From assembly GCF_001562415.1 (NCBI RefSeq), contig NZ_LOEE01000019.1, positions 169,165-233,164 of the forward strand: a DNA stretch of 64,000 nt, written 5' to 3'. The notes beneath the pieces are model-generated. The model was not told where the DNA came from and did not search any database. It worked only from the letters and a program-made list of their open reading frames with translations. Shown piece by piece: positions 27,501-36,740 of this stretch. Numbering within the stretch: position 1 is the first letter of the stretch; every line of letters begins with the position of its first letter. A program made the position numbers and the translations under genes. Source of the DNA: Thermotalea metallivorans. GTDB lineage: Bacteria > Bacillota > Clostridia > Peptostreptococcales > Thermotaleaceae.

Positions 27501-28469
27501 ATGAGCTTTTTTCAATATTTGAAACAGCTTCGCAAAGAACACCTTACTTTTGTAGTAATCCCCCATTCTGGTAAGGGAACAAAGCAGTTTCAATTGAATA
27601 AATTTCTGCTGTATTCTATTTTTACTTCCTTCGCCATACTTTGCATATCCCTTGTGGTGCTTTCTTATACCTTCATAAGCACCAAATATGCCCTTTATGC
27701 CAATCTAAATCATTTGCAACAGCTACAAGAAATCAACGAAAAGCAGGCATTGGAAATTTCTGAGCTAAAAAATCGCACCAGCACAATCCATGAAAAACTA
27801 AACATCCTGAGTGAACTGGAGCAAAAAATACGATCCATGGTGGGATTAAAAATGTCCGTTAATTCTTCCAGCTTAAAACCTACGTCCCGCTCCTTTTATA
27901 GAAATATTCCAAGTTCAGACCTATCTCCATTGCCATTGGAAGATACAGATATTGATTTAGATATTTTGGCTGCCGAAATGGACAGCAAAATTGAAAATTT
28001 GGCGGAGCTTATTCATGATGTAGATGGCCAGTTGAAAGCCATCGATGCTCTTCCTGACGCCATGCCTGCTGAAGGAAAAATTACATCAAAATTCGGCTAT
28101 AGAATTTCCCCCTTTACAGGCAGGAGACAGTTTCATCACGGGATTGATATTGCCAATGATCAAGGAACCCATATTGTAGCAGCCGGTACAGGTATTGTTA
28201 CCTTTTCCGGCTGGAATACAGGATATGGCAAAACCATCATCATATCCCACGGAAACGGATATCGGAGTGTATATGCCCACAACAGCGAAAATCTAGTGGA
28301 AGTAGGGCAAAAAGTAAAAAAAGGAGATATGATTGCAAAGATGGGAAGTACGGGACGCAGTACCGGACCTCATCTTCATTTCGAAATTCACTATAAGGGC
28401 GAGCAAATCGATCCTGAAAATGTCCTAAAGAATAGATTGGGAGGTGGAACAGGTGTTCAAAAAAAATGA
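27501..28469 (+). CDS. M23-family (LytM) cell-wall endopeptidase
   Basis: 322 residues, bitopic membrane protein: a short cytosolic N-terminus, one membrane helix at about 34-56, a coiled coil at 65-115 and a C-terminal LytM domain with HHGIDIA and HLHFEI zinc motifs. It cuts peptide cross-links of peptidoglycan. ATG 27501 follows TTGGAGG. The bactofilin gene overlaps its end by 17 bases. This pairing is widespread, and the bactofilin is thought to position the peptidase during shape change or sporulation. Confidence 0.93.
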   Translation: MSFFQYLKQLRKEHLTFVVIPHSGKGTKQFQLNKFLLYSIFTSFAILCISLVVLSYTFISTKYALYANLNHLQQLQEINEKQALEISELKNRTSTIHEKLNILSELEQKIRSMVGLKMSVNSSSLKPTSRSFYRNIPSSDLSPLPLEDTDIDLDILAAEMDSKIENLAELIHDVDGQLKAIDALPDAMPAEGKITSKFGYRISPFTGRRQFHHGIDIANDQGTHIVAAGTGIVTFSGWNTGYGKTIIISHGNGYRSVYAHNSENLVEVGQKVKKGDMIAKMGSTGRSTGPHLHFEIHYKGEQIDPENVLKNRLGGGTGVQKK

Positions 28470-28824
28470 TGTTCCCGTGGCAAATCATGAAAAATTCGAT
28501 ACCCTCATCGGCAGTAATTCCCATTTTGAAGGAACTTTGACAGCAGAAGGAACCATCCGCATCGACGGGCTGTTCAAAGGGGACATCCAATCAAAGGGAA
28601 ATGTTATTATCGGTGAAGAAGGCAAGGTATGCGGCAATATTCTTGCAAATAATATTTTCAATGCCGGTACCATCGAAGGAAATGCAACGGCATCGGGTCA
28701 GCTCAAAATCGCAGCAACAGGCAAACTGCTGGGAGATATACAGGTCTCAAGCTTTATAGTGGAGGAAAAGGCCATTTTCGAAGGAAAATGTTCAATGAAG
28801 GAAATAGGACAAAATGAGATCTAG
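28453..28824 (+). CDS. Bactofilin
   Basis: 123 residues from GTG 28453, chosen because GGGAGG lies 8 bases upstream; an earlier GTG at 28444 overlaps that site. The centre is a regular beta-helix with repeating hydrophobic/Gly pattern (GTIRIDGLFKGDI, KGNVIIGEEGKV, AGTIEGNATA). Bactofilins polymerise without nucleotide and bind the membrane. Overlaps the M23 gene, so translation is coupled. Confidence 0.92.
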   Translation: MFKKNDVPVANHEKFDTLIGSNSHFEGTLTAEGTIRIDGLFKGDIQSKGNVIIGEEGKVCGNILANNIFNAGTIEGNATASGQLKIAATGKLLGDIQVSSFIVEEKAIFEGKCSMKEIGQNEI

Positions 28825-28879
28825 TCTCACCTCCATATCCTGTGGACAAGACAGGGAGATTTCCATACACAATTTTTCC

Positions 28880-30004
28880 TCATTTGCATGGGTAAAAACA
28901 GCTTTCAAAGGGCTTATAGCCCAGCCCAAAATTTTCTGCTGCCTTTTTATGCAGCAGCCAGCCTTCATAGAAACACATCCCTTTTCTTAAGCTCGAATGG
29001 TTCAATACAGCCTTTTTATATCCATGCTCCGCCAGTTTCATAATATAAGGAAGGGTTGCCTCTGTTAAAACCATCGTTGCTGTCCTGGGAACAATTCCCG
29101 GCAAATTGGGAATAGCACAGTGAATAATGCCGTCAACAACATAGATAGGATCATCATGGGTCGTAGGGCGTGAAGTTTCAATGGTTCCATTTGTGTCACA
29201 GGCTACATCAAAAATGATGGTTCCTTCCTTCATCTCCTTCAGCATATCTCTGGGAATCAAATGGGTATCCTTTTCCCCCATCTGATCAATTGTATTGATA
29301 ATCATATCCGTCGTCTTCAGGACCTTTACAAGATTTTCTTCGGTAAGAATCAGATACGTTGCTTTTCTGCCAAGTCTTTGCTCCATTCCACGGAGCCTGT
29401 GCATGCTTCTATTGAGAATCGTCACATTGCAGCCTATCCCGGCAGCAATGAAAGCTGCTCCTTCCGCAGCGGCTCCTGCCCCAAGAATAGCCACTTCTAC
29501 CGGCGAAATCCCGGGCATACAGCCTAGCATCAATCCCTTTCCCCCATGGATGGTATGAAAAAATCTGCTTCCCATCATTACAGCCATCTTCCCTGCAATC
29601 TCACTCATGGGAATCAGCAGGGGCCTGCGGCCTTCCTGATCTTCTACGCTTTCATAACCAAAGGCTGTAATCTCTTTTTGAATAAAAGCATAGCAAAGCT
29701 CCTTGTTTCTTTCCGGCAGCACATAGGAAAAAATTACCTGTTTCCGCTGCAACCATGCCAATTCTATATCTATGGGTGGTTTTACCTTTACAATCAAATC
29801 TGCAAACTCATATACCTTCCGAACGTCTTCCACGAGCACTGCGCCAGCTTCTTCATACATTGCATCGGTAATGCCGCTGGGAATGCCTGCTCCCCTGCTA
29901 ACATATACTTCATTCCCTGCACTGACGGCCTGCTTCACCCCCAAATGAGTCATGCCTACTCTATATTCCCGGTTGGCCGTTTCCTTCGGTACTCCGATTT
30001 TCAT
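28880..30004 (-). CDS. Atypical alanine dehydrogenase homologue, catalytic His96 missing
   Basis: 374 residues, colinear with alanine dehydrogenase/PNT proteins, which interconvert alanine and pyruvate with NAD. Conserved R15, K75 and D270 are present at the expected numbers. The catalytic His96 is Leu (YVLPE in place of YLHLA), the Rossmann loop is GAGAAAEG, and the ribose-binding Asp198 is Asn (ILNRS). Family fold is certain; activity as a normal alanine dehydrogenase is doubtful. It may use another amino or imino acid. Single gene; a MocR regulator gene lies upstream in the same direction and may control it. Confidence 0.85.
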   Translation of the reverse strand: MKIGVPKETANREYRVGMTHLGVKQAVSAGNEVYVSRGAGIPSGITDAMYEEAGAVLVEDVRKVYEFADLIVKVKPPIDIELAWLQRKQVIFSYVLPERNKELCYAFIQKEITAFGYESVEDQEGRRPLLIPMSEIAGKMAVMMGSRFFHTIHGGKGLMLGCMPGISPVEVAILGAGAAAEGAAFIAAGIGCNVTILNRSMHRLRGMEQRLGRKATYLILTEENLVKVLKTTDMIINTIDQMGEKDTHLIPRDMLKEMKEGTIIFDVACDTNGTIETSRPTTHDDPIYVVDGIIHCAIPNLPGIVPRTATMVLTEATLPYIMKLAEHGYKKAVLNHSSLRKGMCFYEGWLLHKKAAENFGLGYKPFESCFYPCK

Positions 30005-30072
30005 TCATATAGCCCCCTTTACCAATTTTGTGGTGCTATATTTTATTAGAAAAAAACCCTCAATATACCTCA

Positions 30073-31557
30073 TTATAAAATAGGAAAATAAGCATTGATA
30101 TTGGATGTTGCCTTTGCTTTCAGAAACTTTTCCATAATTTCCGATAATTTTTTCATTCCGAAGTCTATTTCATGAGGATAAACGGCAGCAATGCTCAATC
30201 GAAAATACCGGCTCTCCCCTTGGGAGGTAAAAAAGATAGATCCTGGCAGAATCAGAATATTATTTCTTTCACATTCATGATACAAATCATTGGAGGAATA
30301 TCCTTCCGGCAGACAAAGCCAAAAATTCAATCCTCCCTTTGGCAAGGTATAGGATACCCCCAAAGGTGCCATATATTTTTCGAGACAATGGACCATGATC
30401 TCGAAACGTTCTTCATAAATATTTTTCATATAGTGAATATGCTGTTTCCAAATGCCCTTTCTCAGGTATAAATCAAAGGCCCGCTGGTTCAAACCCGATG
30501 TGGATATGTCCGATGCATGCTTTGCCGCTAAAATTTGGTGATGCAGCTTTTGTGGAATGACTAGAAACCCCAATCGCAGACCGGGCATAAAAATTTTAGA
30601 AAAACTTTTTACATATATAATCATATCCTGAATATCCAAACTTTTCAGTGTAGCAGATTCATAGCCATGAAAACTCAATTCGCTTAAATAATCGTCCTCA
30701 ACAATCAAAACATTGTACCGGCTGGCCAGCTCCAATAGCTTCTGTTTTTTTTGCTGACTATAAGAATATCCAGTGGGATTTTGGAAATTAGGCATTGCAT
30801 AAATCAGTTTAGGTCGATGGGTTAAAATTTTCCCTTCCAAATCAGCCATATCCATTCCGTCCTCAAATATGGGAACATCAATGATCTTGGCACCTCTGGA
30901 CTTGAATGTGGCAATTGCACCGGTATAGGTAGGGCTTTCTACAATAACGGAATCACCAAACTGCACAAAGGCTTTAGAAATCACATCGATACCCTGCTGG
31001 GCCCCGGAAATAATTTGCACATTCTCTGCATGGGTAAAAATACCATAGGCACTCAAATAAGAAACCAATGACTCCCTTAAAGGATAGTACCCTTGACTTT
31101 CCTGATAGCCGAAAGCACTTCCTTTATCCCTATCCAATACTTCGATCAAAAGATTTTTAAAATCCTCCACGGGAAATAAATCGGGCGTAGGGGTAGCACT
31201 GGCAAAGCTGATCATATTGTTTCTAATTTGAATCTGTCCTCGATCCATTTGGCGAAAATCTTCATCAACGGGATATTTATGTTGTTCATTTAGATAGCGG
31301 TAATTTCCCGAGGGTTTGACAAAGGTGCCGCTGCCTATTTTTTTATAGACATATCCCTCCTCTTCCAGCAAATCATAGGCCTTTACAATGGTCACATTGT
31401 TGACCCCCAGCAAATCTGCCAGTTGTCGAATGGGTGGAAGCTTATCATTGGCTTTCAGCACTCCCTGCTCTATCATATTTTTGATAGATTTAAATAATTG
31501 AATATACATATGTTCCAGTGAATTCTTGTCAATGCATATCTTTGCAAACAGATCCAT
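30073..31557 (-). CDS. MocR/GntR-type PLP-dependent regulator
   Basis: 494 residues from ATG 31557 (AGGAGGTTATA upstream; an N-terminal extension to 31698 runs through a terminator and has no site). N-terminal GntR winged HTH (PPIRQLADLLGVNNVTIVKAY), then an aminotransferase fold-type I domain with the PLP lysine in IIYVKSFSKIFMPGLRLGF. MocR regulators sense amino-acid or vitamin B6 metabolites and act on neighbouring genes. Its closest downstream gene is the atypical alanine-dehydrogenase homologue. Confidence 0.9.
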   Translation of the reverse strand: MDLFAKICIDKNSLEHMYIQLFKSIKNMIEQGVLKANDKLPPIRQLADLLGVNNVTIVKAYDLLEEEGYVYKKIGSGTFVKPSGNYRYLNEQHKYPVDEDFRQMDRGQIQIRNNMISFASATPTPDLFPVEDFKNLLIEVLDRDKGSAFGYQESQGYYPLRESLVSYLSAYGIFTHAENVQIISGAQQGIDVISKAFVQFGDSVIVESPTYTGAIATFKSRGAKIIDVPIFEDGMDMADLEGKILTHRPKLIYAMPNFQNPTGYSYSQQKKQKLLELASRYNVLIVEDDYLSELSFHGYESATLKSLDIQDMIIYVKSFSKIFMPGLRLGFLVIPQKLHHQILAAKHASDISTSGLNQRAFDLYLRKGIWKQHIHYMKNIYEERFEIMVHCLEKYMAPLGVSYTLPKGGLNFWLCLPEGYSSNDLYHECERNNILILPGSIFFTSQGESRYFRLSIAAVYPHEIDFGMKKLSEIMEKFLKAKATSNINAYFPIL

Positions 31558-31681
31558 TATAACCTCCTGAATTAACCTTTCTTGTGCATTCTTCCTATAT
31601 TCATTATACAAAATCTGCACCTGCATTACTATAGACAAAAGCAAATCCCAGACGGAAGACAAAGCAATACAATAAGAAAAA

Positions 31682-31698
31682 GTGCGGAATTTCCGCAC
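31682..31698 (-). terminator. Terminator
   Basis: GTGCGGA / TCCGCAC with a 3-base loop, followed on the minus strand by TTTTTC. It closes the small gene at 31702-31893. Confidence 0.85.
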
Positions 31699-31701
31699 CT
31701 T

Positions 31702-31893
31702 TTAATGTCTATCGTATTTATCGATCAATGCTTGCAGTTTTCTGGCCTGCATGCCGCATTCCTCTGCAAATTGCTTGAATAATCCTGCCACCTCTTTGTC
31801 GTTTACTTGTTTAGAAAACATTTCATAGTCACGTACGCTTTCCTGTGCATCCAATAATTTTTTCATAATTGTATCCCGTGTATTCATTTCCAT
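31702..31893 (-). CDS. Small helical protein
   Basis: 63 residues, ATG 31893 preceded by AGGAGGTGT. Almost entirely helical and charged (KKLLDAQESVRDYEMF, then LFKQFAEECGMQARKLQAL), like a truncated ferritin-like two-helix hairpin. Family unknown. It lies between the aldehyde oxidoreductase operon and mocR with its own terminator. Confidence 0.7.
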   Translation of the reverse strand: MEMNTRDTIMKKLLDAQESVRDYEMFSKQVNDKEVAGLFKQFAEECGMQARKLQALIDKYDRH

Positions 31894-31969
31894 CCTTGTA
31901 CACCTCCTCATTGATTCAGTATTAGTTTTGCCTTAACACTATTTATTATGTACAAATATGATAAATATA

Positions 31970-33760
31970 TTAAATGGACTTTTTTTCATCATCAGTACGG
32001 GCGAACAAATCTACACTTTCCGCACATATTTTTTCCGCCCTTTCCATATATATGCTCAATAAATCTTTTGCTTTATCCTCCTTCAACAGACCATGAAGGG
32101 TTTTCGTTTCAAAAAACCTTTTTGGAAATTCTAGTTTTCTATAATCAAAACCAAGTTTCTTTTTCAAGGCTATCTTCCTCCGAAAAATATCTCTCCCCAA
32201 ATCCATGAGCTTTTCAGAACTATAGTCGATTCCAATGGCCTTCAAGGCCTTCACGATGGTATCAAGATCATAAACTTTTCGAGAAAAAAGACAAATAACC
32301 AAACAATTTTGAACATTCCTTTCCATTTCTTCTAGGATCAAATCATCCACAAGTTTTTCCCCATCCGGCTCCTGCAAACTTTGATCCAAAGCATAGCCCC
32401 CATTATCCAAATGGGAGTGTCTGGCTCCTACGGACATACCCAGCAGATGGCCATAGCCCGTATGGTAACCTGCAATCTCATGTTTCCCTAAAACCGCTGC
32501 AAAATCTTTTCCTCCATAGGTCTCTGCTGCATAATGGGTTCCTTTCGACACGGTTTTATAAAATTCATTGGTTCCCTTTATGACATTTTCAATAATAAAT
32601 TTATATCCCTCTGTATCCCCAAAATCAATGGATCTCCCTAACTGTTCTTTTGAAATCAGACCTTTTTGATATGCTTCCGTAATCCAACCCAACAGGACCC
32701 CCATGCTGATGCAATCCAGTCCATATCGCTCAATGATCTCGATAAGGGAGAGGATATCATCTTTGCTGCCGATACCCAGGAAAGAGCCCAGAGCAAATAT
32801 CAGCTCATGGTCATAGGAAATACCGCTCCACGCATATTCATAGGGATCAGCAAACCTCTTTCTGTGAATGCCTATGTGAATACATCCCACGGGACACCCT
32901 GAACATGCCAGTTTTCTTACCAGCTTTTCCTCCGCAAAAGATTCCCCGCTGATTTCTTGGGCAAATTCAAAACTGCTTTCCTGCAGATTTCTTGTAGGCA
33001 AGGAATTCATATGGTGTAAAGACAATATATTGATGGACGTGCCGATGCCATGATATTTTTCCATAAGGTCTGTTTCCATTACTTTATGATAAATTTCCCT
33101 ATACACCTTAGGATATTCTTTTTTGTCAGGAATAGACTCACTTTCATCTCCATGGACAATCATTCCTTTCAAGCCTTTACTTCCAAACAAAGCCCCTAAC
33201 CCTAATCGTCCAAAATGGCGGTAGGTATCCACATTCACGCCTGCAAAGGAGATTAACTTTTCACCGGCAGGACCAATCCGCAGAATTGACCGTAAACCTG
33301 TCCCTGGTTCCTTTTCCCTCAAAAGCCTCCCTGTTTCTTCTGTATCCAGTCCCCATAAGGCTTCGGCATTTTTAAACTCCACCTGCTCATTGCTAATATA
33401 GAGGTAGACAGGTGTTTTTGCCTTCCCTGAAATGACAATGGCATCATACCCTGCGAATCGCATGGCCATGCCCAACCGCAATCCTGCATGACTTTCTCCC
33501 AATTCCCCCGTAAGTGGTGAACGAAACAAAGCTACCACCTTGGTCACGGCCGGATATATGGTTTCCATAGGCCCTATGGAAAAAATAATGGGCTGTGCTT
33601 CATGAAAACAGTCGAATTCAGGTTTGATTTTTTCCTCCAATAACTTTATTCCCGTTCCTACGCCGCCTAAAAACGGAACCAAATCCTTTCTTTTTTCAAG
33701 ATTGGTTTTTTTTGCCGTCAGATCAATTTCCAAAACCTTAATAAATTTCCTATTCTGCAT
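31970..33760 (-). CDS. aor: Aldehyde:ferredoxin oxidoreductase (tungsten-type)
   Basis: 596 residues, near the normal family length. The N-terminal domain carries the pterin-binding pattern (VTKVVALFRSPLTGELGESHAG) and the cluster-binding CSGCPVGC near 310, with a further Cys in NVQNCLVIC. It oxidises aldehydes to acids, or reduces acids, with ferredoxin. ATG 33760 follows GGAGGTAAG. It overlaps the polyferredoxin gene by 11 bases, so the two form an operon and the polyferredoxin is the likely electron partner. Confidence 0.92.
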   Translation of the reverse strand: MQNRKFIKVLEIDLTAKKTNLEKRKDLVPFLGGVGTGIKLLEEKIKPEFDCFHEAQPIIFSIGPMETIYPAVTKVVALFRSPLTGELGESHAGLRLGMAMRFAGYDAIVISGKAKTPVYLYISNEQVEFKNAEALWGLDTEETGRLLREKEPGTGLRSILRIGPAGEKLISFAGVNVDTYRHFGRLGLGALFGSKGLKGMIVHGDESESIPDKKEYPKVYREIYHKVMETDLMEKYHGIGTSINILSLHHMNSLPTRNLQESSFEFAQEISGESFAEEKLVRKLACSGCPVGCIHIGIHRKRFADPYEYAWSGISYDHELIFALGSFLGIGSKDDILSLIEIIERYGLDCISMGVLLGWITEAYQKGLISKEQLGRSIDFGDTEGYKFIIENVIKGTNEFYKTVSKGTHYAAETYGGKDFAAVLGKHEIAGYHTGYGHLLGMSVGARHSHLDNGGYALDQSLQEPDGEKLVDDLILEEMERNVQNCLVICLFSRKVYDLDTIVKALKAIGIDYSSEKLMDLGRDIFRRKIALKKKLGFDYRKLEFPKRFFETKTLHGLLKEDKAKDLLSIYMERAEKICAESVDLFARTDDEKKSI

Positions 33761-34178
33761 AAGAACTTACCTCCATCCTTAGGACGCCATGGGGACAGTT
33801 TTTTGTACATGCACCGCATTGTATGCAGATAATGGGGATCCCTTCCCTTTGATCAAAGCGGATTGCACCCACCAAACAGGCATCAATGCATTTCTTGCAA
33901 CCTATGCATTTTTCCCTATGTAAACCAACTCCGCCGCCTTTCCTGGCAGTTAAAGCCCCGGTGGCACACGCTTGTGCACAAGGAGGATGGATGCAACCCC
34001 TGCAAATATCAGCGACAAACTTCCCTTGAAGTCCCCCGCTGCTTCTTATCTGTATAGCACTTTTCACAGGAGAATAATCCCCATGGACTGTTCTGGCACA
34101 GGCCAGCATACAAGAACAACACCCTATACATTGATTCATTTCCCCTATTTTTAAAATCTTTTTTCTTTCCCTTTCCAT
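33750..34178 (-). CDS. Four-cluster 4Fe-4S polyferredoxin
   Basis: 142 residues. Four cysteine groups: CIGCCSCMLAC, CRGCIHPPCAQAC, CIGCKKC with CLVG, and CIQCGACTKNCPHG, so about 16 ligands for up to four clusters. Similar to the electron-transfer subunits of DMSO-reductase/AOR systems. Start among GTG 34184, ATG 34181 and ATG 34178; the last is best spaced from GGGGTG. First gene of the operon with aor, overlapping it. Confidence 0.9.
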   Translation of the reverse strand: MERERKKILKIGEMNQCIGCCSCMLACARTVHGDYSPVKSAIQIRSSGGLQGKFVADICRGCIHPPCAQACATGALTARKGGGVGLHREKCIGCKKCIDACLVGAIRFDQREGIPIICIQCGACTKNCPHGVLRMEVSSYAE

Positions 34179-34272
34179 CATCACACCCCAGTTTTTCTTT
34201 AACTATTTCCATTATTACCGTCGAACAGCATCCTTATTCTTTTTCATCCTCCCTTCGTCAAAAAGTTTAAAA

Positions 34273-34299
34273 AAAAGAGATGATGAAATCACCTCTTTT
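34273..34299 (-). terminator. Terminator upstream of polyferredoxin operon
   Basis: AAAAGAGATGAT / ATCACCTCTTTT arms with a 3-base loop, then eight T on the minus strand. It isolates the polyferredoxin-aor operon from the transporter gene. Confidence 0.8.
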
Positions 34300-34363
34300 G
34301 TATCGTAATAGCATAACGGAAGATCTATTTCCATAGCCCCTTTATGTCCAATCATCTGTATTT

Positions 34364-34412
34364 CAACAAAGTCTTCTTTTCAATTTTCCAGCGGAAGTCT
34401 TTGTTATTTTTT
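34364..34412 (-). repeat. Partial copy (F) of repeat family 1, acting as terminator
   Basis: Contains only the internal hairpin of family 1 (AACAAAGTCTTC with GGAAGTCTTTGTT and a T-run). It overlaps the stop codon of the transporter gene at 34404. The terminal inverted repeats are absent. Confidence 0.6.
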
Positions 34413-35021
34413 AAAAATACCCATAGGTTTTCCAACAGGCAAAAATATTCTGCCAAAATGTCCATTCAAAACTGCCGCCGCCGAAGCATAGAATCCCAGC
34501 ATTGAGATCAAAAGTTCTGTATAAGCAGCAAGCTTATGGGAAAATTCCGGTAATATTCCAAATGTATTCATGGAAAGTCCCAAAAATAAAATATCAATTA
34601 GGAAAAGAATATAAAATAATACCCTGTTGGTTTCCGTAGCTGCCACAGTCATATAAATTGAAAAAATCAAATAGCCTATAAATGCAAATCCCAGCTGCCT
34701 TCCATCAATATTTGCTGCCAGAGCTTCTCCAAAAAAGCCCAATTTGGTCAACCATGAAGCGGCTACTGCAACCCAAAACAAACCATAGGCACCAAAAGCA
34801 GTGGTACCAAATAAATTATGCCTTTTTGAATCTTCAATACAGGCAAATAATTGAGCAAACCCGCCTAAAAAAATAGCCCACGGAATGACAAAAGACAAAC
34901 CCCCTGTCCATCCGAGCTTTTGGGATGATGCCACCAAAGTTACCATCGCCAGTCCGAATAATCCTAAGGCCGATGGATCCGCATTGGTAATCTTTACATG
35001 TTGTGTTTCTTGTGTATTCAT
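34404..35021 (-). CDS. Acetate/succinate-type transporter (GPR1/FUN34/YaaH family)
   Basis: 205 residues with six membrane helices, from ATG 35021 (TAGGAGGGTTCTT upstream). The family signature NADPSALGLFGLAM follows the short N-terminus. In E. coli SatP moves acetate and succinate with protons. Its neighbours, an aldehyde oxidoreductase operon and a CoA-transferase, suggest uptake or release of a short carboxylic acid. Confidence 0.88.
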   Translation of the reverse strand: MNTQETQHVKITNADPSALGLFGLAMVTLVASSQKLGWTGGLSFVIPWAIFLGGFAQLFACIEDSKRHNLFGTTAFGAYGLFWVAVAASWLTKLGFFGEALAANIDGRQLGFAFIGYLIFSIYMTVAATETNRVLFYILFLIDILFLGLSMNTFGILPEFSHKLAAYTELLISMLGFYASAAAVLNGHFGRIFLPVGKPMGIFKK

Positions 35022-35143
35022 AAGAACCCTCCTAATAAATTGATACATACTGTAAGAAGATATCAAAAAAGTTTCGACAAGTCAATTTGCATTTTCTATG
35101 ATATTTTCTCTGTTCATCCTTATTAATGACGAAAAATGTCAAA

Positions 35144-35188
35144 AAAACAAGAAGAATCCTTGCTTTGCTCAAGAATTCTTCTTGTTTT
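35144..35188 (-). terminator. Terminator of CoA-transferase gene
   Basis: A perfect 14-bp stem AAAACAAGAAGAAT / ATTCTTCTTGTTTT around a 17-base loop, then TTT on the minus strand. Confidence 0.85.
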
Positions 35189-35223
35189 GATATTTTTCAA
35201 AAGGATATAACCGTTATATATAG

Positions 35224-36411
35224 TTAAAAAATATTCTCCTTTTTTAAATCTTCAATTTCTTCATCACTATAGCCTAACAGTTCCTTTAATATTTCTTCCG
35301 TATGCTGACCTAATAGCGGTGCAGGCGCCCTCACTCCACCCTGGGTTTCGCTCATTTTGATGGGCGTACCAGCCATTTTCAATTTTCCTGCCACCGGATG
35401 CTCTACCTCTACGATCATCTCCCTTGCCAATACCTGGGGATCCTCTATCACTTTATCAATTGTATTGATTGGCCCGTTGGGCACCCCTGCCTGGTCTAAA
35501 ATCTTTAGCCACTCTGCTGTAGTTTTTGTTCTGGTAATTTCTTGAATCATCGGGACCAATTCTTCCACATGCTTTGTTCGCAGCGGATTTGTTTGAAATC
35601 TTTCATCTTGAATCCATTCTTCTTTTCCAAGGGCTTCACAAAGTTTTTCCCATAAAGCATCATTCCCTGCAGCAATCATTACCTCTCCGTCGGCTGTTTC
35701 AAAGGGTTCGAAAGGAGTTATGGAAGTATGCCTGTTTCCTGCCGGCTTTGGCACAACGCCTGTTACCACATACCTGGCTATGGCATTTTCCAGAATCGCC
35801 ACTTGGCAGTCCAGCATAGCTACATCTACCTTCTGTCCTATCCCTGTTTGATTGCGATAGTGGAGGGCTGCCAATATGCCGATGGCAGAAAACAGTCCCG
35901 CTGTAATATCACCAATGGAGGGTCCTACCCTGGTGGGCCTTCCTCCTTTTTCTCCCGTAATGCTCATAATGCCCCCCATGCCTTGAACAACCGCATCATA
36001 AGCTGCTCTTTTGCTGTATGGCCCTGAATGTCCAAAACCGGAACAAGCGGCATAAATAATGCCAGGATTAATTTTTTTCAATTCCTCATAGCCTAAACCC
36101 AGTTTTTCCATGGTTCCCGGCCTATAATTTTCCACTACCACATCCGCCTTTTTTACCATTTCTTGAAATATTTCCTTGGCCTTTTCTTCCTTCAGGTTGA
36201 GCGTTATACTTCTTTTATTGCGGTTCAAGCTCATAAAATATGCACTTTCATCCCCTACATAGGGACCAAACTGCCTAGAGTCATCGCCAATACCCGGTGC
36301 TTCAATTTTTATGACATCGGCACCTAGATCTGCCATCACCATGGTAGCATAAGGTCCTGCTAATACTCTCGTCAAATCCAGTACTTTGATACCTTCCAAT
36401 GCTTGCCTCAT
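35224..36411 (-). CDS. Class III CoA-transferase (CaiB/BaiF family)
   Basis: 395 residues. N-terminal pattern KVLDLTRVLAGPYATMVMADLGADVIKIE, then NLNRNKRSITL and the catalytic Asp in AAYDAVVQGMGG. Such enzymes move CoA between carboxylic acids (oxalate, succinate, carnitine, bile acids, itaconate). Substrate cannot be read off. The permease at 36741-38024 is the next gene upstream in the same direction, separated by a terminator and a family 2 repeat. Confidence 0.92.
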   Translation of the reverse strand: MRQALEGIKVLDLTRVLAGPYATMVMADLGADVIKIEAPGIGDDSRQFGPYVGDESAYFMSLNRNKRSITLNLKEEKAKEIFQEMVKKADVVVENYRPGTMEKLGLGYEELKKINPGIIYAACSGFGHSGPYSKRAAYDAVVQGMGGIMSITGEKGGRPTRVGPSIGDITAGLFSAIGILAALHYRNQTGIGQKVDVAMLDCQVAILENAIARYVVTGVVPKPAGNRHTSITPFEPFETADGEVMIAAGNDALWEKLCEALGKEEWIQDERFQTNPLRTKHVEELVPMIQEITRTKTTAEWLKILDQAGVPNGPINTIDKVIEDPQVLAREMIVEVEHPVAGKLKMAGTPIKMSETQGGVRAPAPLLGQHTEEILKELLGYSDEEIEDLKKENIF

Positions 36412-36449
36412 ATTTCACAATCCCCTCCCCAGATATTTTTTATGTTTTA

Positions 36450-36603
36450 TTATAGACATACAACACTAAAGCTGGATTTATGTCTTTTTATGAAGATAAA
36501 CTTTTTGTGCAGCAAATGTTTTGTTGCCTATTACCAGTCATCAGCCATCAGTACTGGTAGCTGTCAGCTAGTAGCTGATAACTGGCGACCAGTTGCTATT
36601 CAA
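36450..36603 (-). repeat. Repeat family 2, copy 2 (gap 36412-36740)
   Basis: About 154 bp from ATAGACATACAACACTAAAG to GCTATTCAAATTTG, inverted relative to copy 1. The same GCTGATGACTGG-type degenerate units and AGCAAATGTTTTGTTGCC core are present. The rest of the gap holds only the permease terminator. Confidence 0.8.
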
Positions 36604-36698
36604 ATTTGAAATTCCAGCTATATGATATGTTGTAATTTTAAGAATATTCTTATGATTATTTTATCGGAAAAGTATAGAAAGTACAATTCTCTTTGACA

Positions 36699-36729
36699 AA
36701 ATAAAGAGGCATGGCAGGCCTCTTTATTT
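36699..36729 (-). terminator. Terminator of MatC-type permease gene
   Basis: AAATAAAGAGGC / GCCTCTTTATTT perfect 12-bp stem, 7-base loop. The permease stop is 11 bases upstream. Confidence 0.85.
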
Positions 36730-36740
36730 TATCAAAAATA

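Noticed and set aside
31557..31698. 47-residue N-terminal extension of the MocR regulator
   Set aside because: It would run through the terminator at 31682-31698 and lacks a ribosome site; ATG 31557 has AGGAGG.
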